Of a stretch of 64,000 nucleotides of DNA, positions 16,519-25,763 are shown in pieces. The stretch is from Companilactobacillus jidongensis. Lineage in GTDB: Bacteria; Bacillota; Bacilli; Lactobacillales; Lactobacillaceae. The stretch's first letter is position 1. Each line of letters starts with the position of its first letter. Under the pieces are notes generated by a model that searched no databases, had not been told where the DNA came from, and saw nothing but the letters and a program-made list of their open reading frames with translations. Where the stretch lies: positions 1 through 64,000 of the forward strand of contig NZ_RHOP01000008.1 in NCBI RefSeq assembly GCF_003946575.1, written 5' to 3'. Both the position numbers and the translations under genes were made by a program.

Positions 16519-17992
16519 TGAAGAAAAAATCATCAAGGATGAAAACCGCGATATGTGGTTCACTGGAACAGAAATAAAAAATGATGTCAACATGATCAAG
16601 AATGATTTGATCGATTTGAAAGTCGGACACGGCGATGTTGTTCTAGTCTGCCAAGAGAATAACGGAGCCTATCCGGCAATCGTTCAAGCAATTTGGGAAA
16701 TTGGTGCAATCGTACATCCGATTGCTGATACAACACCAGCCGCTGAATTACAACAAGAACTGCAAGAACATCAGTATGCAGCCGCCATTGTCAAAGAAGA
16801 CTTAATCGCGGCGGTCATGGATAATCGTTCAGTGACGATTATTGATGAGGTTAGTTTAAAAACTTCAATACATCTATCAATCGTAAGAGATCAAAACATT
16901 ATCGGTCACATCGATCAAGTACCGGTTGAAAAGGACTTGGCATTGATTCTAAACACATCAGGAACTACCGGTAAACCAAAAGGCGTCGGTATTACTCATG
17001 AATTACTGAAGAATGCAGTCGATCATGATATTGAGAGCCACGAGATGACTAGTGATGATACAACTATGATCATCATGCCGATGTTTCATATTAATGCTCA
17101 GGCTGTATCACTCTTATCGACCAGATTGTCAGGTGGAAAGGTTGTTATTGCCAAAAAATTCAGTGCTTCAAAGTTTTGGACCCAAGTACGAGATAACCAT
17201 GTAACCTGGGTCTCAGTCGTACCGACGATTGTTAATATCTTATTAATAAATGAGAAAGCTAATCAAATGTACAGCGATGATATCAAATTAAGATTTGTTC
17301 GTTGTTCGTCATTTGCCTTACCATTAGATAAATTGACCGCCTTTCAAAATCGATTCCATACAATAATTCTTGAGGGCTATGGGATGACCGAAACCGCTAG
17401 TCAGTGTACGATTAATCCCTTCGATGCACCCAAGGTTGGTTCAGCTGGTAAACCATTTAAAACTGAATTGGCAATTTTAATTGATGATAAATTCAAAGCA
17501 GAAGCTAATCAAGTCGGTGAGATTGCAGTTCGTGGTGATCATGTGATCAAAGATTACATGGATCCGCATCCGGATTCATTCAAAGATGGCTGGTTCTTAA
17601 CAGGTGATCTTGGTTACCTAGATGATGATGGATACTTATTCGTCAAAGGACGTAAAAAGGATATTATTAGTCGCGGCGGTGAAAAAGTAGCACCTGCGCA
17701 TGTTGAAAATGCTCTGAGTCAACTAGATTGTGTTAAAGAAATTGCAGTTATCGGAACACCGGATTCAATGTATGGTGAGGCCGTCACGGCAGTAGTTATT
17801 GGTCAAGATGTCCAGAATGAAAGTATTGTTAGACAAAAAATTTTGGATCACGCCAAAAAAACCTTGGCAGTATTTGAACAACCCACCAAAGTTATTTTTG
17901 TGAATGATTATCCTAGAAACCCCACTGGTAAAGTACTTCGCGTGAAGTTACGCAACCAAATCTTAGAAGAGGCCGTAGGTAAAGGTGCTTAA
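16472..17992 (+). CDS. AMP-dependent acyl-CoA synthetase/ligase family protein
   Basis: The 506-residue adenylate-forming enzyme has the phosphate loop NTSGTTGKPKGV (161-172), GYGMTE, the hinge region GWFLTGDLGYLDDDGYLFVKGRKKDIISRGGEKV (family motifs A7 and A8) and the C-terminal lysine in PRNPTGKVLR. It would activate a carboxylic acid as an acyl-adenylate and pass it to CoA or another thiol. It begins inside the end of the acyltransferase gene with an AAGGAG site. One may suppose that it makes the acyl donor for that membrane acyltransferase, but no carrier protein gene is present. The N-terminal region is shorter than in long-chain fatty acid ligases. Confidence 0.9.
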   Translation: MSKITNQLNQQLKNNSEEKIIKDENRDMWFTGTEIKNDVNMIKNDLIDLKVGHGDVVLVCQENNGAYPAIVQAIWEIGAIVHPIADTTPAAELQQELQEHQYAAAIVKEDLIAAVMDNRSVTIIDEVSLKTSIHLSIVRDQNIIGHIDQVPVEKDLALILNTSGTTGKPKGVGITHELLKNAVDHDIESHEMTSDDTTMIIMPMFHINAQAVSLLSTRLSGGKVVIAKKFSASKFWTQVRDNHVTWVSVVPTIVNILLINEKANQMYSDDIKLRFVRCSSFALPLDKLTAFQNRFHTIILEGYGMTETASQCTINPFDAPKVGSAGKPFKTELAILIDDKFKAEANQVGEIAVRGDHVIKDYMDPHPDSFKDGWFLTGDLGYLDDDGYLFVKGRKKDIISRGGEKVAPAHVENALSQLDCVKEIAVIGTPDSMYGEAVTAVVIGQDVQNESIVRQKILDHAKKTLAVFEQPTKVIFVNDYPRNPTGKVLRVKLRNQILEEAVGKGA

Positions 17993-17995
17993 TGA

Positions 17996-18970
17996 ATGAA
18001 GAATAAAAGACGTTTCAAAAAATTACTGATCAGTGTTGTATTAATCTTTTGGGCATGTATCGCTTTTTATGGATTCAAACAAACCGATGCTGGAGCTAGT
18101 ACTTCCGGATTAACCACCGTTACAGTCGGATATCAAAAAGGAGATCCGTTTGATATTGCCAAACAACGTGGTGAATTCGCTAAGAAAATGAAAGCAAAAG
18201 GCTATAAAGTCGTTTGGAAGGAATTCTCAGATGGTAGTTCATTAATGCAAGCCTTAAATTCAGGCTCAGTTGACTATGCCAGAACTGGTGATACACCGCC
18301 AGTTTCAGCACAAGCCGCTGGCACCAAGCTGACCTATGTTGCGGCTGGGTATTCGAAGGCAAAAGGGTCCGCAATTTTAGTCAATAAGGGTTCGAGTATT
18401 TCGTCAGTCGCTGACTTAAAAGGCAAGAAAGTCGCTTATACCAAAGGAACCAGTTCACAGTATATGCTGTTGAAAGCTTTGAAGAAAGCTGGACTGAGTG
18501 CCGAAGATGTAACTTGGGTCAATATGGATCAGTCATCTGCCAGTGTCGCCTTCTCTAAAGGAAAAGTTGATGCCTGGGCAACTTGGGATCCTTATACATC
18601 GCAAGCTGAGATCAATCAGAATGCCAAAGTACTAGTTACCGGTTCAGGTATTACCAATAATCGGGATTATATTCTTTCAACAACAAGTTTTGCTAAGAAT
18701 AATAAGAACATTACTAAGTACTTGATCGAGTACCTGCAAGATGACATGACTTGGGCCAATAATAATCATAGTGAATTGATCACCATGATGAGTAAGTCGT
18801 TAGGTGTCTCGAAGTCAGTCGTTAAGAAGATGGTTGAGCGTAGGACTTATGGAATATCCGCAATGAGTAGTAAGTATGTTAAAGAGCAGCAGGAAATTGC
18901 TGACTTGTTCTACTCAGAAGGATTCATTGAGAAGAAAATTGATGTCAGTGATGATGTTGATCTTGAATAG
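17996..18970 (+). CDS. ABC substrate-binding protein, aliphatic sulfonate/nitrate (SsuA/TauA) type
   Basis: The 324-residue protein has an N-terminal hydrophobic segment (about residues 10-26, LLISVVLIFWACIAFYGF) that may be an uncleaved anchor or a signal peptide. The periplasmic-binding-like fold of the SsuA family follows (VTVGYQKGDPF, DYARTGDTPPVSAQAAG, GKKVAYTKGTSSQYML, DAWATWDPY). No ABC permease or ATPase gene is adjacent. It starts three bases after the stop codon of the ligase gene, so the acyltransferase, the ligase and this protein are probably one operon. The ligand may be an organic acid rather than a sulfonate. Confidence 0.88.
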   Translation: MKNKRRFKKLLISVVLIFWACIAFYGFKQTDAGASTSGLTTVTVGYQKGDPFDIAKQRGEFAKKMKAKGYKVVWKEFSDGSSLMQALNSGSVDYARTGDTPPVSAQAAGTKLTYVAAGYSKAKGSAILVNKGSSISSVADLKGKKVAYTKGTSSQYMLLKALKKAGLSAEDVTWVNMDQSSASVAFSKGKVDAWATWDPYTSQAEINQNAKVLVTGSGITNNRDYILSTTSFAKNNKNITKYLIEYLQDDMTWANNNHSELITMMSKSLGVSKSVVKKMVERRTYGISAMSSKYVKEQQEIADLFYSEGFIEKKIDVSDDVDLE

Positions 18971-18988
18971 TTTAATAGAATTTTTGTT

Positions 18989-19016
18989 GGTCGACCTTTG
19001 GGTCGGCTTTTTTTGT
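18989..19016 (+). terminator. terminator, copy 1 of a 28-base repeated element
   Basis: GGTCGACC-TTT-GGGTCGGC forms a short GC-rich hairpin followed by seven T. The same 28 bases recur exactly at 26514-26541. Confidence 0.8.
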
Positions 19017-19020
19017 ACAA

Positions 19021-19049
19021 AAAAAGATGCTGATTTTTTCAGCATCTTT
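19021..19049 (-). terminator. terminator of the SIS isomerase gene
   Basis: An 11-bp stem AAAGATGCTGA / TCAGCATCTTT with a T-loop; on the minus strand it is followed by a T-run. It stands back to back with the plus-strand terminator at 18989. Confidence 0.85.
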
Positions 19050-19067
19050 GCATAATTGTTATTAGTT

Positions 19068-19673
19068 TTAAACAGATTGAGATTTAAGAAGCTTTTTACC
19101 AAGTGCACCACCTGGATGAAATGTAGCAAAGTTTTCTTTGGTGAAGCCCTTTAGCTCAGATAGTGTACAAGCAATTGCATCTCCAACAACTAATACCCCG
19201 GTTGAACTATTTGTAGGAGCAAGATTTAGATTATCTGCCTCATGATCAATGGGAATAACTAGAGTTTGATCACATTGTTGAGCTAATGATGAGGTTTCTT
19301 TGCCAGTGAATGCAATTAGTTTTGTTCCAATTCTCTTAAGGGATGGTATTGGAGCCAAAATCTCTTTAGTTTCACCACTATTTGAGATGAGAATGACTGT
19401 ATCATTTTTCTGAATCATTCCCAAATCTCCATGAACACTTTCTGTTGCATGAACAAAAAATGATGGTGTACCTGTACTTGAAAATGTTGCTGCTAATTTT
19501 CTACCTATTAGGCCTGATTTACCTACACCCATAAAAATCAATTTTCCATCCATATTTAATAGAGTATCTATTACTGAATCGTAATTTTCATCCACATTAT
19601 TATCGATTTCTTGTACGGCGTCAATTTCACTTTGAATAAAACCATGTATTAGATCTGAATATTTTTCAGACAT
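19068..19673 (-). CDS. SIS domain sugar-phosphate isomerase (KpsF/GutQ-like, no CBS domains)
   Basis: The 201-residue protein is a single SIS domain: MGVGKSGLIGRKLAATFSSTGTPSFF, HGDLGMI and ISNSGETKEIL match the arabinose-5-phosphate isomerase family, which interconverts a ketose and an aldose phosphate. The two CBS domains of full-length KdsD/KpsF (about 320 residues) are absent. It is divergent from the module I PTS operon and likely supplies an isomerisation step for that sugar. A 22-bp palindrome lies 43 bases upstream. The substrate is not proven; lactobacilli do not make KDO, so a catabolic role is more likely. Confidence 0.87.
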   Translation of the reverse strand: MSEKYSDLIHGFIQSEIDAVQEIDNNVDENYDSVIDTLLNMDGKLIFMGVGKSGLIGRKLAATFSSTGTPSFFVHATESVHGDLGMIQKNDTVILISNSGETKEILAPIPSLKRIGTKLIAFTGKETSSLAQQCDQTLVIPIDHEADNLNLAPTNSSTGVLVVGDAIACTLSELKGFTKENFATFHPGGALGKKLLKSQSV

Positions 19674-19715
19674 TTATATTACCTCCATTGCAACTTTCTG
19701 GTTTTATTCTTAATC

Positions 19716-19737
19716 AATTGACCATATATGGTCAATT
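19716..19737. promoter_or_regulatory. perfect 22-bp palindrome, likely operator
   Basis: Arms AATTGACCATA and its exact complement meet with no spacer. It lies in the 287-bp divergent region between the SIS isomerase gene and the module I PTS genes, close to the isomerase start. The regulator is unknown. Confidence 0.6.
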
Positions 19738-19883
19738 ATGATTGTTGCCATATTGTGTCTGTGTTGTGTTACTAAGTACAATGTTACATAGTTCACTATC
19801 ACTTGAAAAGGGCTATGGATTAGCCTTTGTAGAGATCTTACAGTTATTATGATTGTAATTTATGTAGACCATCAGGCAAAAGC

Positions 19884-19897
19884 TGAAAGCGATTCCA
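19884..19897. promoter_or_regulatory. cre site before PTS module I
   Basis: TGAAAGCGATTCCA matches 13 of 14 positions of the cre consensus, 64 bases before the EIIA start. It indicates CcpA-dependent glucose repression. Confidence 0.65.
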
Positions 19898-19960
19898 GTT
19901 GTTTTGATACTTATTACGAAATTATAATGAACTCGTAAAAGAAATTAGGCGGTGTTGTTA

Positions 19961-20425
19961 ATGATTGAAAAGATTATACAAGAGGATTTGATAAAACTTA
20001 ATATTGAAGCCAGTGATTGGAAAGATGCAGTTAGAAAATCTGCACAGCCGTTGGTGGATGATGATTATATTACAGAAAATTATGTTTCTGAAATTATTAA
20101 TTCTGTTAATGAATATGGACCATATTTTGTCATTGCACCTCATGTAGCATTGGCACATGCACCTAGTGAATCTGGAGCTGAGGTATTAGCAATGGGTATT
20201 TCAACTTTGAAACCGGCAATAAAATTTAATAATGCTGATAATGATCCCGTTTCATATGTGTTTACTTTAAGTGCGCCTGATAGTGATTCGCATTTAAAAG
20301 CAATGCAAGAATTAGTAGGCTTATTATCTGGCAGTGAATTCTATAAGGTTTTGGATGAGGCACAGAGCTCAAGAGAAATTTTACAGTTCATAAAAGATTC
20401 TGTATTAAATAAGAAAATATCCTAA
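19961..20425 (+). CDS. PTS EIIA component, ascorbate/mannitol type
   Basis: The 154-residue EIIA2-type domain would receive phosphate from HPr on the histidine of ALAHA (His66) and pass it to the IIB protein coded next. I chose ATG 19961 over GTG 19952 because the AGGCGG site at 19947-19952 fits it, and because the resulting N-terminus (MIEKIIQEDL) aligns residue for residue with the EIIA segment of the module II regulator. First gene of module I. Confidence 0.92.
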   Translation: MIEKIIQEDLIKLNIEASDWKDAVRKSAQPLVDDDYITENYVSEIINSVNEYGPYFVIAPHVALAHAPSESGAEVLAMGISTLKPAIKFNNADNDPVSYVFTLSAPDSDSHLKAMQELVGLLSGSEFYKVLDEAQSSREILQFIKDSVLNKKIS

Positions 20426-20452
20426 TGAGGATAGTGGAAGGAAGTATTTATT

Positions 20453-20743
20453 ATGGTTAAAGCATTAGTAGCATGTCGTGCAGGAGTTGGATCAAGTTTG
20501 ATGTTAAAGATTAAATTAAATGAGGTTATTAGTGAACATGATCTTCCCGTTCAAGTAGAACACTCATCATTAGATGGTTTACCAAGCTTTGATGGACCAA
20601 TCGTCGTTTCATTGAGTGATGTTGCAGATGAACTAAAGGAGCAAGGAATTAAAAAAGAAGTAGTTGGAATTAAAAATATTCTTGATAAAGATGAAATTTA
20701 TACTAAATTATCTGCTGCATTGAAAAACATCGGTGAAGAATAA
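20453..20743 (+). CDS. PTS EIIB component, ascorbate type
   Basis: This 96-residue IIB protein has its phosphorylatable cysteine near the N-terminus (Cys8 in VACRAGVGSSLML), as in UlaB/SgaB proteins. It takes phosphate from EIIA and transfers it to the sugar carried by the IIC protein. GGAAGG lies upstream. It is the second gene of module I. Confidence 0.92.
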   Translation: MVKALVACRAGVGSSLMLKIKLNEVISEHDLPVQVEHSSLDGLPSFDGPIVVSLSDVADELKEQGIKKEVVGIKNILDKDEIYTKLSAALKNIGEE

Positions 20744-20776
20744 ATTTTAAATTAAAAATTTGAGGGGGACGAATGT

Positions 20777-22036
20777 ATGAATTTCTTAGTAAGTTTACTA
20801 TCTAATCCAGCAATTCTATTAGCTTTAGTTTCTTGTATTGGTTTGGTTGCCCAACATAAAAAGGCAACCGAAGTATTAACTGGTACTTTTAGAACAGCCA
20901 TTGGATTCTTGATCTTTGGTGTTGGTGCCACAACAATGACAGGGACGTTACAAAACTTTAACGTTATGTTTCAAAAGGGTTTTCATTTAACTGGTGTTAT
21001 TGCCTCACCTGAGGCTGCCACAGCCTTAGCACAAGGTAAATATGGTTTTGTAGTTTCAGTTACATTGATTATGGGCTTTATCATGAACTTGGTATTTGCC
21101 AGAATCACACCATTTAAGAACGTTTTCTTCACAGGTGGTCACAGTTTGTTCTTCGCCTGTGTTCTAGCATTAATTCTGAAATCATATGGATACAGTAATA
21201 CGATCGCCATTGTTGTCGGTGGTACATTATTAGGATTTGTTTCAGCAGCACTGCCACAATTATGTCAACCATTCATGAGAAAAATTACTGGTGGAGATTT
21301 CCAAGCCATTGGTCACTTCAATATGATTGGTTATGCTCTATCTGGTTTACTCGGTGGAGTTTTCAAAAAACACAAAGATGAAACAACAGAAAATATTAAC
21401 TTCCCACAATGGTTATCCTTCTTCAAGGATTTCTTAATGGGTGTTGCAGTTGTTATGATAATTATCTTTTATGTAGCTGCAATCGCTGCAGGTAAGACAG
21501 TCGTTTCAAAACTTGCTGGTACAACAGACTGGTTAGTATTCCCAATGATCCAAGCGCTAACATTTACAGCCGGAATTTCTATATTGATGACTGGTGTTCG
21601 TATGTTTTTGGCCGAAATCACAGCAGCTTTCGTTGCTATTTCAGAAAAATTCATTCCTGGATCACGTCCAGCCTTGGATGTTCCAACAATCTTCCCATTT
21701 GCACCAACAGCCGTATTGGTTGGATTCTTGAGCTCATATGTAGCTGGTTTGTTATCAATTGTTGTAATGGTATTCCTGAAGTTCCCTATTGTTATTATTC
21801 CGGCTGCTCACATTTGTTTCTTCTCAGGTGGTACAGCGGGTATATTCGGTAACTCAACCGGTGGTTGGAGAGGCGCCGTATTAGGTTCATTTGTAGTCGG
21901 ACTATTATTAGCCTTCTTACCATTATTGCTATATCCAACATTTGCTGGAATGGGTATTACCGGATCAACATTCCCTAACGTCGATTACAACGTTATCGGT
22001 TCATTATTAAATTGGTTCTTAGGTTTAATTCACTAA
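20777..22036 (+). CDS. PTS EIIC component, ascorbate (UlaA/SgaT) type
   Basis: The 419-residue membrane permease has about eleven hydrophobic segments and UlaA-family motifs such as GFLIFGVGATTMTGTL, FSGGTAGIFGNSTGGWRGAVLG and the conserved PxLDVPTIFPFAP. Family members carry L-ascorbate or other acidic or polyol sugars. The aldolases that follow make a hexonate-like or ketodeoxy acid more likely than ascorbate; there are no ulaD-type genes in this module. A GAGGGGG site precedes ATG 20777. It is paralogous to the IIC of module II. Confidence 0.92.
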   Translation: MNFLVSLLSNPAILLALVSCIGLVAQHKKATEVLTGTFRTAIGFLIFGVGATTMTGTLQNFNVMFQKGFHLTGVIASPEAATALAQGKYGFVVSVTLIMGFIMNLVFARITPFKNVFFTGGHSLFFACVLALILKSYGYSNTIAIVVGGTLLGFVSAALPQLCQPFMRKITGGDFQAIGHFNMIGYALSGLLGGVFKKHKDETTENINFPQWLSFFKDFLMGVAVVMIIIFYVAAIAAGKTVVSKLAGTTDWLVFPMIQALTFTAGISILMTGVRMFLAEITAAFVAISEKFIPGSRPALDVPTIFPFAPTAVLVGFLSSYVAGLLSIVVMVFLKFPIVIIPAAHICFFSGGTAGIFGNSTGGWRGAVLGSFVVGLLLAFLPLLLYPTFAGMGITGSTFPNVDYNVIGSLLNWFLGLIH

Positions 22037-22065
22037 TAATTCATTTTTAGGAGGAATTTTAATTT

Positions 22066-22959
22066 ATGGTTGATGTTTCAGGAATCATAGTTGCGATGGT
22101 TACACCGCTGGATGATGATCAAAATATTAGTTACGAGAAGACGGCCAAGCTGTTGGATCGTCTATTAGAACATAAGATTAACGGTATTTTCATATTAGGT
22201 ACAAATGGAGAGGCTTATGCCCTTACGCAAGACGAAAAATATGAATTTGCTAAGTATGTCATCGATTATGTTAAAGGCAGAACAAATGTATATGTTGGAA
22301 CAGGTTTGAATAGCACAAGGGAAACAATTGCATTTAGTAAAAGAATTGCCACTTTGAATCCTGACGCTTTGTCGGTTGTTACACCATACTTTGTAGCACC
22401 AACACAAGAAGAATTAATTGATCATTTTGAAAAACTTGCAGATGCTGTTTCAGTACCAATTTTAATTTATAACATGCCTGGTAAGACAGGTGTCAATGTG
22501 GATCCAGAGACTGTGGCAGTTTTGTCAAAGAACAAGAATATCATCGGCGTCAAAGATAGTTCTGGAAAAATTGATAATATGAAGGGCTACTTGAAACTTC
22601 GCAATGATAAGAACTTTGCTGTTCTATCAGGTTCAGATTCTAAAATATTGGCACTACTTGAAGCTGGTGGTGATGGAGCCATTGCAGCCACAGCAAATTT
22701 ATTAACACAAAATGATGTTGATATTTACAAGTATTTCAAAGATGGAGATCTGGAGAACGCAGAAAGATGTCAAAAACAAATTGAACCTTTGAGAGAAATA
22801 TTGCATATGCGTACCACTCCAACAGCTCTTAAGGCATCAGTAACTGCATCTGGTGTTGATGTTGGACCTGCACGTTATCCCGCAAGTATGCCAACTTCGG
22901 AACAAGAAGAAAAAATTAGAGAAATGGTCAAATATTATAAGGATAACAAGATTATTTAG
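22066..22959 (+). CDS. DapA family aldolase/dehydratase
   Basis: The 297-residue TIM-barrel protein has family motifs GTNGEAYALTQDEK, the tyrosine in YNMPGKTG and the Schiff-base lysine in IIGVKDSSG. Family members include dihydrodipicolinate synthase, N-acetylneuraminate lyase, KDG aldolase and 5-keto-4-deoxyglucarate dehydratase. Its place between a PTS permease and a KDPG-type aldolase argues for a catabolic keto-acid lyase or dehydratase rather than lysine synthesis. AGGAGG precedes the start. Confidence 0.88.
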   Translation: MVDVSGIIVAMVTPLDDDQNISYEKTAKLLDRLLEHKINGIFILGTNGEAYALTQDEKYEFAKYVIDYVKGRTNVYVGTGLNSTRETIAFSKRIATLNPDALSVVTPYFVAPTQEELIDHFEKLADAVSVPILIYNMPGKTGVNVDPETVAVLSKNKNIIGVKDSSGKIDNMKGYLKLRNDKNFAVLSGSDSKILALLEAGGDGAIAATANLLTQNDVDIYKYFKDGDLENAERCQKQIEPLREILHMRTTPTALKASVTASGVDVGPARYPASMPTSEQEEKIREMVKYYKDNKII

Positions 22960-22970
22960 AGGTGTATCTT

Positions 22971-23600
22971 ATGAAGAAACTAGATCGAATGAATAGAATC
23001 ATTAATTCAGGTGCTCTTGCAGTCGTTCGTGCTGAACCTGATAGAGTAGTTGAAATTGCTGAAGGAATTGTTAAAGGTGGAGTAGACGTTATGGAAGTTA
23101 GTTATACAATAGCTAGCGCTCCAGAATCTATTAGAACACTTCAAAAGAAATTTGGAGATAAGTTGTTGGTTGGAGCTGGGACAATTTTAGATGGACCAAC
23201 TGCTAAAGATGCAATTTCTAACGGTGCCGACTTTATATATTCACCAATCTTTGATAAAGATGTGGCTATCCTATGTAATCAGTATCAAATTCCCTATGCA
23301 CCTGGTTGTACTTCAGTTACTGAGGCTATTGAAGCGTTAAGAGCCGGTGCGACCTTTGTCAAAATATTCCCATATGGTGGCATTGTCGGTCCTGAATTGA
23401 TCAAAACTATGAAAACACCGATTCCTTATCTACCACTAATTGAATCTGGTGGAGTAAATGTAGATAATATCACAGAATGGTTAGAAGCAGGAACGGATGT
23501 AGTTGGTATTGGTGGGGCCTTATCAAAAGGTTCCGTTGATGATATTGCTGAAAATGCTGCAATATTTAGAAAGAAAATCGACGAGTTCCGTCAAAAATAA
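22971..23600 (+). CDS. 2-keto-3-deoxy-6-phosphogluconate (KDPG/KHG) family aldolase
   Basis: The 209-residue class I aldolase has AVVRAEPD at its start, the catalytic Glu in MEVSYT, and GAGTILDG, with the Schiff-base lysine in FVKIFPYGGIVGP. It would split a 2-keto-3-deoxy acid phosphate to pyruvate and an aldehyde. ATG 22971 is chosen behind AGAGGTG (22958-22964). Together with the DapA-like enzyme it supplies two pyruvate-forming lyases in one operon. A second KDPG-type aldolase is at 50154-50801. Confidence 0.9.
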   Translation: MKKLDRMNRIINSGALAVVRAEPDRVVEIAEGIVKGGVDVMEVSYTIASAPESIRTLQKKFGDKLLVGAGTILDGPTAKDAISNGADFIYSPIFDKDVAILCNQYQIPYAPGCTSVTEAIEALRAGATFVKIFPYGGIVGPELIKTMKTPIPYLPLIESGGVNVDNITEWLEAGTDVVGIGGALSKGSVDDIAENAAIFRKKIDEFRQK

Positions 23601-23606
23601 TAATTA

Positions 23607-23642
23607 AAGCTGGCAGTCTTATACAGGGCTGTCAGTTTTTTT
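23607..23642 (+). terminator. terminator or attenuator within module I
   Basis: CTGGCAG / CTGTCAG (one G-U pair) encloses a 12-base loop and is followed by seven T, between the aldolase and the regulator genes. Confidence 0.7.
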
Positions 23643-23658
23643 GAAGAGGGGGACTTTG

Positions 23659-25713
23659 ATGCTAGATAAAAAGCAATTACAAATTATTGATAAACTTATT
23701 CAAAATCCAATTTTGACAAAGGACGAATTAATTAAGAGTCTTTCTTTAACCGATCGACAAATAGAATATTCGATAGAAAAATTAAATCAATACTTATCAA
23801 GTCAGGATAAGAATAATATTGATTCTGAAGGCGTATATATAACAGTACCAAGTGACACCTATAAGTTTCTTTTGAGTATAAGAGTATCAGATAATTTAAC
23901 CTCTTTGAAAGGATATATTCTTAGTACAGAGGAACGTAAACTTTTTCTGGTTTTATTATTATCTACAAATAATGATTATTTATCCCTAGTTCATCTACAG
24001 GAACTTTTACAAGTTAGTCAATCCACAGTATCTAAGGATTTAAAACAATTAGAAGTAGAACTATTGGATGAGCAACTGAAGATAAGTTATGACAGAAAAA
24101 ATGGTTATAAAATTGTTGGAAATGAAAATGCTGTAAGAAGTTATTTGATAAAATCAGTTGCTAATGAATTAGTCGAGAATAGAGCAGATTTATTAGATAA
24201 TTTTATAAAGTTAAATAGTGATTATAAAATCAAAAATATATTTAACATGGTCTCTAATGCATCAAACAAGTATGACATTGATTTCGTTGAAAACAGATTA
24301 AGAGAATTCTGTTATATTTTGGTAATAATTTTGAATAGGTTATTAATGAAGCCCAATTATATGCCTGCAAAGGCAAAATATTACGAAATAAATAAAACGA
24401 ATGAATACACATTTTCGGAAGAGATACTTGGAAAACTCGGGATAACCAACGTAAATACAGTTAAGTACATTACGACAATAGTATTGTGTCTAAGTATTGG
24501 AGGATATGATAATTTAATTGAAGATAAACATATTTACGATATTACTGGTTCAATCGTCAAACAGTTTTCGGATATATCAGGTATTAGTTTTGTTGATAAT
24601 GACAAAGTGGTTCATCAATTATTTACGCATTTTAGATCCATGTATTTCAGACTCCAATTTAAATTTCCAATTACTAATCCTTTGACTAAGCAAGTTATCC
24701 AGGAATATGGAGAAATATTCACTTTGGTTACTCAAGCTGTAGTACCATTCAGGGAAGAACTAGGAAAGGTCCCGGATGAAGAAATAGCGTTTTTGACAAT
24801 TCATTTAATTGGGTTCATTTACAATTCCAATAGTCAAAAGAAACATTTTCTATCAGCCGCAATTGTGTGCCCAAATGGAATTGGAAGTTCGGCGCTTGCA
24901 TACCTTCAGTTGACCAGTTTATTTCCTAATATTAAATTTCTGATGCCGTTTCCGTATTCAGATCTGGATAAACATATAGAAGAGATAGATATGATCTTTT
25001 CAACGTTTTATCGTAGTGAATTATTTGCTAAAGGTAAGCCTTGTTTTGTTATTAATCCTATTATGACGACTAATGATAAGTATTCAATTATGCAAAAAGT
25101 TAATAGTGAATTTTCTACTACTGACTTTGTTGTACCAACGCTGGATTCGGTTATGAGAATCGTCGGTCATAACGTTGATAACTCGGACATGTTAAATAGA
25201 ATTAGAAAAGAACTTGCTGATAATGTGTTCAAGCCAAAAGCCGTATTTAATAAACGCAAAATTTCTTTATTGGATGTTCTAAAACCAGAATTTGTAAAGT
25301 TAAAAGTAGATAGTGCGGATTTTGCTGAGGCTGTTTCATATGCTTCACAACCATTACTAGGTAAAAAAGTAATTAGTCAAGGGTATGTAGATGAAATAAT
25401 TAACCAGATAAATAATAATGAGTCTACGTTTATTATTGCTCCAGATATAGCATTACCACATACTAATCCACAATATGGAGCTAAGGAAATTGGCATTGGA
25501 CTCACTACCTTGAGTGAACCGATATTTTTAAGTAAAGGTAAAAGAGTCAAATATATTTTTGTACTAAGTGCAATCAATTCAACGGATCATTTAAGCGCCT
25601 TACAAGATTTGATGTTCTTGTTGAATATGAAAAGTTTCTTACATTTATTGGATGATCCCGAAACAACAGTGGATGAGGTAATGAATTTTATTTATAAGCA
25701 ATTGAATGAATAA
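23659..25713 (+). CDS. PRD-containing transcriptional regulator with EIIB- and EIIA-like domains
   Basis: The 684-residue activator of the ManR/LicR/MtlR type has two N-terminal HTH regions (about 5-60 and 105-155), two PRD domains (about 185-285 and 300-395), an EIIB-like domain with cysteine (Cys404 in IVCPNGIGSS) and a C-terminal EIIA-like domain (about 540-684) with histidine in DIALPHTNP. PTS phosphorylation of these sites would set its activity by substrate and by glucose status. ATG 23659 is taken behind AGAGGGGGA; an earlier TTG at 23641 has no ribosome site. It lies in the module it probably controls, after an internal terminator. Confidence 0.9.
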   Translation: MLDKKQLQIIDKLIQNPILTKDELIKSLSLTDRQIEYSIEKLNQYLSSQDKNNIDSEGVYITVPSDTYKFLLSIRVSDNLTSLKGYILSTEERKLFLVLLLSTNNDYLSLVHLQELLQVSQSTVSKDLKQLEVELLDEQLKISYDRKNGYKIVGNENAVRSYLIKSVANELVENRADLLDNFIKLNSDYKIKNIFNMVSNASNKYDIDFVENRLREFCYILVIILNRLLMKPNYMPAKAKYYEINKTNEYTFSEEILGKLGITNVNTVKYITTIVLCLSIGGYDNLIEDKHIYDITGSIVKQFSDISGISFVDNDKVVHQLFTHFRSMYFRLQFKFPITNPLTKQVIQEYGEIFTLVTQAVVPFREELGKVPDEEIAFLTIHLIGFIYNSNSQKKHFLSAAIVCPNGIGSSALAYLQLTSLFPNIKFLMPFPYSDLDKHIEEIDMIFSTFYRSELFAKGKPCFVINPIMTTNDKYSIMQKVNSEFSTTDFVVPTLDSVMRIVGHNVDNSDMLNRIRKELADNVFKPKAVFNKRKISLLDVLKPEFVKLKVDSADFAEAVSYASQPLLGKKVISQGYVDEIINQINNNESTFIIAPDIALPHTNPQYGAKEIGIGLTTLSEPIFLSKGKRVKYIFVLSAINSTDHLSALQDLMFLLNMKSFLHLLDDPETTVDEVMNFIYKQLNE

Positions 25714-25763
25714 CAATTTTAAGTATATTGGATATATCGTGTAATAGTCAGGAGGTGATTTTT

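Noticed and set aside
19674-19960. Possible small gene or riboswitch in the 287-base intergenic region
   Set aside because: No frame with a ribosome site and no recognisable riboswitch core; only the palindrome and the cre site stand out.
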